A model generated the notes under the pieces. It was given only the letters and a program-made list of their open reading frames with translations, made no database searches and was not told the DNA's origin. From Trueperaceae bacterium (GTDB taxonomy: Bacteria > Deinococcota > Deinococci > Deinococcales > Trueperaceae), in the NCBI GenBank assembly GCA_007122815.1, contig SKSV01000217.1:1-5348 (forward strand): 5,348 nucleotides of DNA, given 5' to 3'. Below, piece by piece: positions 1-5,348 of this stretch. Position 1 is the first letter of the stretch, and each line of letters begins with the position of its first letter. A program made the translations under genes and the position numbers.

Positions 1-311
1 GAGCGATGTCTGGTTACATCGAGGTTCCCGCTGCCTTCCGGTGAGTCCGGTGACCGCGGCTCTGTCTCCATGTTGAATGCTGAGCTCGCGGACCGGCCTG
101 ACCGCGTGACGGATTTCGCTCTGACGCGGCCGCGCGTCGTTCAAGCTCCCCCCGGCAGCCCGTGGCGCGCCAGGAAGTCGCGCACGGTACAGCCACCCAA
201 GCAGGCGGCGCCCTCGTTGGACGAGTTCCGGCGTTCTGAGGGAGCGGTGAAGGGAGGCGCCCTGCACGAGCTGCTCGCGATGCGTGCGGAGGACACCTTC
301 GACCGACCAAC
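1..311. other. Left-edge region without a supported gene
   Basis: This stretch lies downstream of aguB and I see no convincing gene in it. Three weak candidates exist. On the minus strand, 141-296 is a 51-codon GTG-started frame in the same reading frame as aguB, beginning 15 bases past its stop; it ends in a C-x3-C stretch and RDFLARHGLPGGA. On the minus strand, an ATG at 71 opens a frame METEPRSPDSPEGSGNL that runs off the left edge. On the plus strand, a frame stays open from the edge to 351, but it overlaps the aguB 3' end and its only ATG, at 70, has no ribosome binding site. None has a good Shine-Dalgarno sequence. A 9-base unit, tccggtgag/tccggtgac, is tandemly duplicated at 37-54. I see no hairpin with a T-run that would serve as an aguB terminator. 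Confidence 0.5.
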
Positions 312-1223
312 TCAGCGCTCGACCCCGTCCAGCGTGAGGAGCGACCGGTAGAGGTCCGGCCGGCGATCGCGGAAGAAGCCGAAACCCGCCCGGAAACGGC
401 GCGCGGCGGTGAGGTCCAGGTCGCAGTAGACGACGCTCTCGCTCTCGCGGTCGGCCTCCGCCAGCTTCTCCCCGCTAGGGTCGGCCACGAAGCTCGAGCC
501 GTAGAAGGTCGCCTCGCCCTCGCGTCCCACCCGGTTGACGGCGGCCACGTAGCAGGCGTTCGCGACCGCGTGACCGACCATGGCGCGCTGCCACATGTCG
601 CGCGTGTCCATGGCCCCGGCCTCGGGCGGCTCGCTGCCTATGGCGGTGGGGTAGAGCAGCACCTCGGCCCCCTTGAGCGCCATGGCGCGGGCGCATTCGG
701 GGAACCACTGATCCCAGCAGATCCCCACGCCGATCACGCCGACGGCCGTGCGCCAGGCCCGGAAGCCCGTGTCACCCGGGTTGAAGTAGTACTTCTCCTG
801 GTACCCCGGACCGTCAGGGATGTGGCTCTTACGGTAGAGACCCAAGGCCGAACCGTCGGCGTCGATCATCAGCAGGCTGTTGAAGTGCGCCTGCCCGGCG
901 CGCTCGAAGAACGAGACTGGCAGCACCACTCCCAGCTCCGCCGCCAGCGCCTGGAAGCGTGGCAAGAACGGGTGGCCATCGAGCGGGTGAGCGAGCGAGA
1001 AGTACTCCTCGCGCTCCACCTGGGGCCAGTACAGGTACTCGAAGAGCTCGGGCAGCAGCACCAGCTGCGCCCCGCTCTCAGCGGCCTGACGCACCATCTC
1101 TTCGGCGTTGTCAAGGTTCCGCGCGCGCTCGTCGCTGCACGCGAGCTGCACGAGCGCCAGCCGCAGCGGGGTGTCGCTTCCTACGCCGGGCGCCCCGGCA
1201 GGCTGCGGCGCGCCGTCAGCCAT
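312..1223 (-). CDS. aguB: N-carbamoylputrescine amidase (nitrilase superfamily)
   Basis: This 303-residue cytoplasmic enzyme hydrolyses N-carbamoylputrescine to putrescine, CO2 and ammonia, the last step of the agmatine route. One carbon-nitrogen hydrolase domain fills residues about 21-295. The Glu-Lys-Cys triad of the superfamily is visible: Glu59 in LLPELFEYLYW, Lys132 in YRKSHIPDGPG and Cys169 in GICWDQWFPE. The segment IPDGPGYQEKYYFNPGD and the C-terminal FFRDRRPDLYR are typical of N-carbamoylputrescine amidases and set it apart from other nitrilase-family members. Its length matches the usual 290-300 residues. The ATG at 1223 overlaps the end of aguA by 8 bases (ATGGCTGA) and is preceded by GAGGGGAG about 7 bases upstream, inside aguA, so translational coupling is likely. 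The first 20 residues (Ala/Gly/Pro-rich) precede the domain and may be a flexible tail. The specificity assignment is strengthened by the aguA neighbour. Confidence 0.95.
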   Translation of the reverse strand: MADGAPQPAGAPGVGSDTPLRLALVQLACSDERARNLDNAEEMVRQAAESGAQLVLLPELFEYLYWPQVEREEYFSLAHPLDGHPFLPRFQALAAELGVVLPVSFFERAGQAHFNSLLMIDADGSALGLYRKSHIPDGPGYQEKYYFNPGDTGFRAWRTAVGVIGVGICWDQWFPECARAMALKGAEVLLYPTAIGSEPPEAGAMDTRDMWQRAMVGHAVANACYVAAVNRVGREGEATFYGSSFVADPSGEKLAEADRESESVVYCDLDLTAARRFRAGFGFFRDRRPDLYRSLLTLDGVER

Positions 1224-2280
1224 GGTCGATGCTCCCCTCGGGCTGGTGTTGGGTGACGCAGTGCCAGGCGCCCCCGCCGGTGATCAGGTGCGTGGCGCTC
1301 ACCCCCACGACCTTGCGCTCCGGGAAGAGTGGACGGAGCGTGGCCAGCGCGCGCTCGTCCATGGGATCGTCGAAGGTGGGCACCAGGACCACACCGTTCG
1401 CCACGTAGAAGTTGGCGTAGGAGGCGGTGAGAACCCGTCCGTCCGGCGCGCGCCGTTGCTCCGGCAGCGGCAACGGCACGACCTTCATCGGTGCGCCGTT
1501 CGCGCTGCGCAAGGCTCGCAGGGTCTCGAGGTTCGCCAAGGAAGGACCGTGGTTCGGGTCGCTAGGGTCCTCGGCGCTGACGCAGACGATCGTGCGATCG
1601 TCGCAGAAGCGCGCGACCATGTCCACGTGACCGTCCGTGTGGTCGCCCTCCAGGCCGCGATTCAGCCACACCACGCTGCGCGCGCCCAGGCCCGCGCGCA
1701 GCAGCGCTTCGGTCTCCTCCTCGCCGAGCTGAGGGTTGCGCGTCGGTGCGAGCAAACAGGAGCGCGTGGTGATCACCAGCCCCTCGTCGTTGGTCTCGAT
1801 GGCGCCGCCCTCGAGCACGTACGGGAAGGCGAAGCGTCTCATGCCGAGCTCCCGCGCCACCGCCTCGGGCGCGAGCGTGTCGCGCTCGAAAGCGTACTTG
1901 CCGCCCCAGGCGTTGAACTTCCAGTCCGTGAGGGCAACCTGCCCCGCCGCGTCGACCAGGAAGATGGGGCCGTTGTCGCGGAACCAGGCGTCGTCGAGCG
2001 GCACGCGATGGAAGCGGATCCGCGCGGCGTTCGCGCGAGCTGCGCGCAGGCGGCGCTTGGCGTCCCCCTGCGCCTCGTCGTCGCTCACGTTCACGACCAC
2101 GCGCTCGTAGCGCGAGAGTGTGCTCACCATGACGGCGAACTCGCGCCGCACGGCCTCGAGCTCTCCCTCCCACAGCTCGTCGTCGCTGGGCCAACTGGTC
2201 CACGTACCGGCGTGAGGGATCCACTCCGCCCGCAAGCGGTAACCGAGGTCCAGCGGGGTCGGGTGATCCAAGTGGAGCAT
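1216..2280 (-). CDS. aguA: Agmatine deiminase (agmatine iminohydrolase)
   Basis: This 354-residue cytoplasmic enzyme converts agmatine and water to N-carbamoylputrescine and ammonia. It belongs to the peptidyl-arginine-deiminase-like guanidine-modifying superfamily. Visible landmarks are the N-terminal RAEWIPHAGTWTSWP (residues 17-31), DDAWFRDNGP (96-105), FNAWGGKY (122-129), EGG (157-159), HTDGHVD (214-220, catalytic His218 by family analogy) and GGGAWHCVTQHQP (335-347, nucleophile Cys341). Most family members I recall have Asn where this one has Ala338. The start chosen is the ATG at 2280: the minus strand reads AGGAG five bases before it, and the protein then begins at the usual family position. 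The frame stays open upstream to an ATG at 2424, but that extension is low-complexity Ala/Arg and would cover the divergent control region. This is the first gene of the aguA-aguB operon, divergent from speA. Length and motifs are complete. Confidence 0.96.
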   Translation of the reverse strand: MLHLDHPTPLDLGYRLRAEWIPHAGTWTSWPSDDELWEGELEAVRREFAVMVSTLSRYERVVVNVSDDEAQGDAKRRLRAARANAARIRFHRVPLDDAWFRDNGPIFLVDAAGQVALTDWKFNAWGGKYAFERDTLAPEAVARELGMRRFAFPYVLEGGAIETNDEGLVITTRSCLLAPTRNPQLGEEETEALLRAGLGARSVVWLNRGLEGDHTDGHVDMVARFCDDRTIVCVSAEDPSDPNHGPSLANLETLRALRSANGAPMKVVPLPLPEQRRAPDGRVLTASYANFYVANGVVLVPTFDDPMDERALATLRPLFPERKVVGVSATHLITGGGAWHCVTQHQPEGSIDHG

Positions 2281-2292
2281 CAACTCTCCTGA

Positions 2293-2306
2293 CGCCCGAG
2301 CGGGCG
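2293..2306 (-). promoter_or_regulatory. Possible 5'-leader hairpin of aguA
   Basis: On the minus strand this reads CGCCC-GCTC-GGGCG, a perfect 5-bp G/C stem with a 4-base loop. It lies just upstream of the aguA ribosome binding site (AGGAG, ending five bases before the ATG). If transcription starts about 6-7 bases past the proposed -10 element at 2312-2317, the hairpin would sit at the very 5' end of the mRNA, where it could protect the transcript or affect ribosome access. In DNA this G+C-rich, short stems arise easily by chance, so a function is inferred only. Confidence 0.3.
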
Positions 2307-2311
2307 CCCCG

Positions 2312-2320
2312 ATGGTAGCA
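2312..2320 (-). promoter_or_regulatory. Proposed extended -10 element for aguA-aguB
   Basis: The minus strand reads TGCTACCAT, a TGn extension followed by a TANNNT-type -10 hexamer. It would place the transcription start near 2305, giving a leader of about 25 bases that includes the Shine-Dalgarno sequence. No recognisable -35 (TTGACA-like) sits 16-18 bases upstream. The element overlaps the left arm of the inverted repeat 2314-2389, and its mirror image faces speA. The missing -35 could mean activator dependence or an extended-10 promoter. This is a pattern match, not proof. Confidence 0.4.
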
Positions 2321-2389
2321 CTGGCGAGCCGGACGGCCCGAGAGCCCGCGCGACGCAGGGGACGCACGTCGCGGCTCGCACCTGCTACC
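2314..2389. repeat. 17-base inverted repeat in the speA/aguA divergent control region
   Basis: The left arm (2314-2330) reads GGTAGCA-ctg-GCGAGCC. The right arm (2373-2389) read on the minus strand is GGTAGCA-ggt-GCGAGCC. Fourteen of 17 positions match, the three mismatches all fall in the central triplet, and 42 bases separate the arms. The 7-3-7 form with a variable centre looks like two copies of a protein binding site rather than an RNA stem. Each arm runs outward into a TGCTACC-N-T element, so a bound regulator would cover the -10 region of both divergent promoters. I do not recognise the regulator, and no regulator gene is adjacent in this window. Confidence 0.7.
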
Positions 2390-2391
2390 GT
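2383..2391 (+). promoter_or_regulatory. Proposed extended -10 element for speA
   Basis: The plus strand reads TGCTACCGT, the mirror counterpart of the aguA-side element TGCTACCAT. It would start transcription near 2398 and give a leader of about 50 bases before the speA TTG. No good -35 is visible at the expected distance. Conservation of the same nine-base element (one difference) on both outward-facing strands is the main argument for it. The alternative is that the shared sequence is only an operator and the true -10 lies elsewhere. Confidence 0.4.
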
Positions 2392-2438
2392 GATGTCCGC
2401 CGGCGCCGCGGCGCCCGCGCTCACGCCTAGACGTCACC

Positions 2439-2444
2439 AGGAGG
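2439..2444 (+). promoter_or_regulatory. Ribosome binding site fixing the TTG start of speA
   Basis: AGGAGG, a full match to the anti-Shine-Dalgarno core, ends six bases before the TTG at 2451. It decides the start: no ATG or GTG in this frame is comparably placed, and the first internal Met (residue 37) would remove the conserved N-terminal segment. Confidence 0.85.
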
Positions 2445-2450
2445 ACACCG

Positions 2451-4373
2451 TTGGTCCAGGCTGCGCTCGACCGGCCCTTCACCGTCGCCGATGCCGACGA
2501 TCTCTACAGCATCGCGGAGTGGTCGGGAAGCTACTTCCGCGCCGGCCGCAACGGCGACATGGAGGTGACCCTGCGCAGCGACCCCAGCCGGGCGGCCTCG
2601 GTCCGCGAGATCGTCGAATCGGTGCGCGCGCGCGGCCATCAGGTCCCCATGATCGTGCGCTTCCCGCAGGTCATCGAGGACCGCCTGGACCGCATCAACC
2701 AGGCCTTCTCGGCTTCCATCGCGGAGGCCGGTTACACCGAGCACTACCAGGGCGTGTACCCGGTCAAGGTGAACCAGAGGCGGATGGTGATCGAGACCAT
2801 CGCCGAGTACGGCGCGCGGTACATGACGGGACTGGAGGCCGGCAGCAAGGCCGAGTTGGCCCTCATCCTGGTGCAGGACACCCACCCCGAGGCGCTGATC
2901 TGCTGCAACGGCTTCAAGGACGACCACTTCGTGCGGTTGGCGCTCTGGGGTCGCAAGCTGGGCAAGCCGGTCGTCATCACCCTCGAGAAGTACGCAGAGC
3001 TAGAGCGGGTGCTGCGCGTGGCGCGGGAGATGGACGTGTGGCCGGCCATCGGCATCCGCTACAGGCTCCACGCCAGGGGCGCCGGGCAGTGGGAGGCGTC
3101 TGGAGGCGACGAAGCGAAGTTCGGCCTCACCAGCACCGAGCTGATCAACGCGGTGCAGCGCCTGCGCGCCGAGGGCATGCTCGAAGCCCTGCAGATGATC
3201 CACTGTCACGTCGGCAGTCAGTTGACCGACGTGCGCAGGATCAGGGTCGCGGTGCGCGAGGCTGCGCAGGCCTACGTGGACGTGCGTGCGATGGGCGCCG
3301 ACGTGCGCTACCTGAACGTCGGGGGCGGGCTGGCGGTCGATTACGACGGCTCTAAGACGACCTTCGAGGCCTCTGCGAACTACGGCATCCAGGAGTACGC
3401 CGACACCGTGGTCTACACGATCCAGGAGGTCTGCGACGACGGTGAGGCCGAGCACCCGGTGATAGTCACCGAGTCGGGTCGCGCTCTGACGGCGCACCAC
3501 GCGGTGCTGGTACTACCGGTGATAGACGCGATGGGTCCAACGCGCACCCCACTCGACCTCCCGCCGCTCGAGGGTGAGGAGCACCAACTCGTCCAGGACA
3601 TGCGCGAGCTCCTCAGCAGCGTCTCGATCAAGAACTACCGCGAGGTCTACAACGAAGCCGTCTCCAACAAGGAGACGATGCACTCGCTCTTCGACCTCGG
3701 GTACCTGACCCTGCTCGAGCGTGCGCATGTCGAGCAGCTCTTCCAGCAGGTCCTGGTGCGCGTCGCGAAGGTCATCGAGCAGCTCGATTACGTGCCCGAA
3801 GAGCTCGAGGCGTTGCCCAGGCGGCTCGCGGACACCTACGTCTGCAACTTCAGCCTCTTCCAGGGCATGCCCGACCACTGGGCCATAGGGCAGCTCTTCC
3901 CCATCGTGCCGCTCTCGCGCCTCCACGAGCGCCCGACGCGGCAGGCGACGCTGGTCGACATCAGCTGCGACAGCGACGGCAAGATCGAGCGCTTCATAGA
4001 CCTGCGCGACGTGCGCGCCACGCTCCCCGTTCACGAGCTGCGTCCCGGGGAGCCGTACTACCTGGGCGTCTTCCTCACCGGCGCCTACCAGGACGTGCTC
4101 GCCAACACCCACAACCTCTTCGGTCGCGTCAACGAGGCGCACGTGCGCCTGGGTGAGGATGGCTGGCGCGTGGAGCTGCTCGTGAACGGCCAGAAGGCGC
4201 GCAGGGTGATCCAGAACATGGGCTACGAGGTCGGCACGCTCCACGGTTGGCTGCAGGAGGAGATCCGGGAGAGCGAGGCGGCCGGCATCGTGCTCAGCGA
4301 GGAGGAGAAGCGCCAGCTGATCGAGCTCTACGACGCCGAGCTGGTCGGTTACACGTACCTGCAGCAGGGGTAG
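2451..4373 (+). CDS. speA: Biosynthetic arginine decarboxylase (PLP-dependent, fold III)
   Basis: This 640-residue enzyme decarboxylates L-arginine to agmatine, feeding the two enzymes encoded divergently. The length is close to the well-known biosynthetic enzymes (E. coli SpeA is about 658 residues). The PLP-binding alanine-racemase-like barrel spans about residues 70-355: PLP lysine Lys106 in YQGVYPVKVNQ, HCHVGSQ (251-257), the phosphate-binding loop NVGGG (289-293) and ESGRA (341-345). A helical insertion follows at about 375-480 (EVYNEAVSNKE, then NFSLFQGMPDHWAIGQLFPI). The C-terminal beta domain carries the second active-site half, Cys506 in DISCDSDGK, and then YLGVFLTGAYQ (537-547). The TTG start is supported by AGGAGG and by the N-terminal LYSIAEWSGSYF typical of the family. 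This family normally needs Mg2+ as well as PLP. No signal peptide is visible, so it is probably cytoplasmic. All key residues are present and the gene looks intact. Confidence 0.97.
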   Translation: MVQAALDRPFTVADADDLYSIAEWSGSYFRAGRNGDMEVTLRSDPSRAASVREIVESVRARGHQVPMIVRFPQVIEDRLDRINQAFSASIAEAGYTEHYQGVYPVKVNQRRMVIETIAEYGARYMTGLEAGSKAELALILVQDTHPEALICCNGFKDDHFVRLALWGRKLGKPVVITLEKYAELERVLRVAREMDVWPAIGIRYRLHARGAGQWEASGGDEAKFGLTSTELINAVQRLRAEGMLEALQMIHCHVGSQLTDVRRIRVAVREAAQAYVDVRAMGADVRYLNVGGGLAVDYDGSKTTFEASANYGIQEYADTVVYTIQEVCDDGEAEHPVIVTESGRALTAHHAVLVLPVIDAMGPTRTPLDLPPLEGEEHQLVQDMRELLSSVSIKNYREVYNEAVSNKETMHSLFDLGYLTLLERAHVEQLFQQVLVRVAKVIEQLDYVPEELEALPRRLADTYVCNFSLFQGMPDHWAIGQLFPIVPLSRLHERPTRQATLVDISCDSDGKIERFIDLRDVRATLPVHELRPGEPYYLGVFLTGAYQDVLANTHNLFGRVNEAHVRLGEDGWRVELLVNGQKARRVIQNMGYEVGTLHGWLQEEIRESEAAGIVLSEEEKRQLIELYDAELVGYTYLQQG

Positions 4374-4375
4374 GT

Positions 4376-4390
4376 GCGGCTGCTAGCCGC
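4376..4390 (+). terminator. GC-rich hairpin after speA, possible terminator
   Basis: GCGGCT-GCT-AGCCGC forms a perfect 6-bp stem with a 3-base loop, starting two bases after the speA stop codon. Only two T residues follow, so it is not a canonical intrinsic terminator. It could pause polymerase, protect the 3' end or work with Rho. A second palindrome, GCTCGCGAGC, lies at 4405-4414. Together they suggest that speA transcription ends before the next gene, which has its own promoter-like sequence. Confidence 0.4.
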
Positions 4391-4471
4391 TTGCACGGGG
4401 TTCGGCTCGCGAGCGTGTCCTGGCCGTACCCGCAAGTGATAGATGGCTCATCAGCCTCAGTTCTGTTCCTT

Positions 4472-4477
4472 TAGAAT
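4472..4477 (+). promoter_or_regulatory. Proposed -10 element of a leaderless kaiC-like transcript
   Basis: TAGAAT (5 of 6 matches to TATAAT, and a TANNNT motif) ends five bases before the ATG at 4483. At normal spacing the transcript would begin at or next to the A of the ATG, and no Shine-Dalgarno sequence lies between. This is the layout of leaderless mRNAs, which are common in Deinococcota and Actinobacteria. A -35 match is weak at best. The stretch 4437-4482 is visibly more A+T-rich than its surroundings, as expected of a promoter. Confidence 0.5.
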
Positions 4478-4482
4478 CCCAC

Positions 4483-5348
4483 ATGACGCAACTCAGCGGT
4501 AACGCGGGGCTGACCCGCGTGCCTCTGGGCGTGAGCGGCCTGGACGCGGTGCTGCGAGGCGGCATCCCCGAAGGACGCACGACGCTGGTCAGCGGCGGCA
4601 CCGGCACGGGCAAGACCGTGCTCGGACTACAGGCCTTGGTGCACGGCATCATGGAGCGCTCCGAGCCCGGACTCCACGTCGCGTTCGAGGAGGACCGCCG
4701 GCACCTGGCTGCCCACGCGGCGAGCTTCGGTTGGGACCTGGCGACCCTCGAGCGCCAGGGTCTGGTGCTCCTGGACGCGCGCCCGGACGTGGACGCCGTC
4801 CACTCGGGCAGCTTCGATCTCGGTGGCCTGCTCAGCGTGGTCGCTGCCCGCACCCGCGAATCGGGCGCCAAGCGCGTGGTGTTCGACGCCATCGACGTGA
4901 TCCTGCACCTCCTGCCGTCGCCGTTCGACGTGCGGCGCGAGCTCGCCCGCATGAACACCTGGCTGTTGGAGAGCGGCCTGACGGCTCTGCTCACGGCCAA
5001 GCCCGACGGAGCGGGCGACGTGGCCACCAGCGCCCTCCAGTACTTGGTGGATTGCGCCATCGAGTTGGACCAGCAGAACGTCGCCGGTGTGGCCGAGCGC
5101 TCGCTCAGAGTGGTCAAGTACCGAGGCTCCGGGTACGGCGAGGGCTCGCACCCGGTCTCGATCGGGCCGACTGGGTTCTCGGTCGGCTACGTCCGGCCGG
5201 ACGCCCTCGAGGTGACCGAGGCTTCTGGCGAGAGGCTCAGTACGGGGGTCGAGCGGCTCGACACCATGCTGGGAGGTGGTTACTTCCGAGGTGCGAGCGT
5301 TCTCGTCACTGGAGCTCCGGGCACCGCCAAGACCACCCTCGCCTCCGC
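4483..5348 (+). CDS. KaiC/RadA-superfamily double-domain ATPase (3' end beyond window)
   Basis: 288 complete codons are visible before the window ends, and the frame is open. The first RecA-like domain (about residues 10-235) has PLGVSGLDAVLRGGIPEG, Walker A GGTGTGKT (38-45, Lys44), an acidic pair FEED (Glu69-Glu70, matching the catalytic glutamates of KaiC) and Walker B RVVFDAID (Asp135). It ends with the KaiC-like KYRGSGYGEGSHPVSI. A second domain begins at about 251 with RLSTGVERLDTMLGGGYFRG and a second Walker A, GAPGTAKTT (277-285). The tandem order and linker fit KaiC rather than RadA or Sms, which have a zinc finger and a Lon-like domain. Circadian KaiC is a phosphorylating hexameric clock ATPase. 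Non-cyanobacterial homologues have varied or unknown roles, so I give no symbol. No kaiA or kaiB is visible. The start is the ATG at 4483, with no Shine-Dalgarno sequence and probably leaderless, 109 bases after speA. Confidence 0.88.
   Translation, partial: MTQLSGNAGLTRVPLGVSGLDAVLRGGIPEGRTTLVSGGTGTGKTVLGLQALVHGIMERSEPGLHVAFEEDRRHLAAHAASFGWDLATLERQGLVLLDARPDVDAVHSGSFDLGGLLSVVAARTRESGAKRVVFDAIDVILHLLPSPFDVRRELARMNTWLLESGLTALLTAKPDGAGDVATSALQYLVDCAIELDQQNVAGVAERSLRVVKYRGSGYGEGSHPVSIGPTGFSVGYVRPDALEVTEASGERLSTGVERLDTMLGGGYFRGASVLVTGAPGTAKTTLAS

Noticed and set aside
70..90. TTGAATGC as an ArgR-like half site
   Set aside because: Only one weak half site is present, with no palindromic partner, and it lies far from the speA and aguA promoters.
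70..351. Plus-strand 93-codon frame at the left edge
   Set aside because: The ATG has no ribosome binding site, the frame runs into the 3' end of aguB, and its third positions coincide with those of the opposite-strand frame, so codon bias cannot support it.
570..2292. Long plus-strand open frames antisense to aguB and aguA (570-1256 and 1108-2292)
   Set aside because: They mirror two clearly identified genes, show no recognisable domain, are low-complexity and rich in Arg, Ala, Val and His, and are the expected by-product of high G+C coding DNA.
2281..2424. N-terminal extension of aguA to an ATG at 2424
   Set aside because: The added 48 residues are low-complexity Ala/Arg/Gly, have no family counterpart and would span the inverted repeat. 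The ATG at 2280 has a well-placed AGGAG.
2312..3355. 347-codon plus-strand frame overlapping the start of speA
   Set aside because: It is out of frame with speA, which has every catalytic motif. Its sequence is a Gly/Arg/Pro-rich shadow.
3513..4244. 243-codon minus-strand frame antisense to speA
   Set aside because: It lies opposite conserved speA coding sequence and is dominated by Val, Leu, Glu, Asp and Arg with no recognisable motif.
4383..5151. Minus-strand frames of 244 and 174 codons opposite the KaiC-like gene
   Set aside because: The plus strand carries Walker A, Walker B and tandem-domain features of a known ATPase family; the opposite frames show none.

Overview
This is a G+C-rich bacterial window. 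Third codon positions are mostly G or C in all four clear genes, and spacing is tight. I see no mobile element, RNA gene or CRISPR array. The lineage cannot be fixed from the sequence. A leaderless-looking TANNNT promoter directly before one start codon, together with a biosynthetic-type arginine decarboxylase and a KaiC-type ATPase, would suit a Deinococcota-like organism (for example the Truepera side), but that is a hunch.

Layout: 1-311 has no gene I can support, only weak small-ORF candidates. Positions 312-2280 (minus strand) hold a two-gene operon, aguA then aguB, with an 8-base overlap. Positions 2281-2450 are a divergent intergenic region. It carries a striking 17-base inverted repeat whose two arms each run into an outward-facing extended -10-like element, one toward aguA and one toward speA. 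Positions 2451-4373 (plus strand) encode speA from a TTG start behind a strong AGGAGG. A GC-rich hairpin follows its stop codon. From 4483 to the right edge (plus strand) lies the first part of a double-domain KaiC/RadA-like ATPase, which the window end cuts just after the second Walker A motif.

Working together: SpeA decarboxylates arginine to agmatine. AguA deiminates agmatine to N-carbamoylputrescine plus ammonia. AguB hydrolyses that to putrescine, CO2 and ammonia. The three genes give a complete arginine-to-putrescine route that needs neither ornithine decarboxylase nor agmatinase. The symmetrical divergent control region suggests that the decarboxylase and the two downstream enzymes are controlled together. 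The KaiC-like gene appears to have its own promoter, and nothing visible shows that it belongs to the polyamine pathway.
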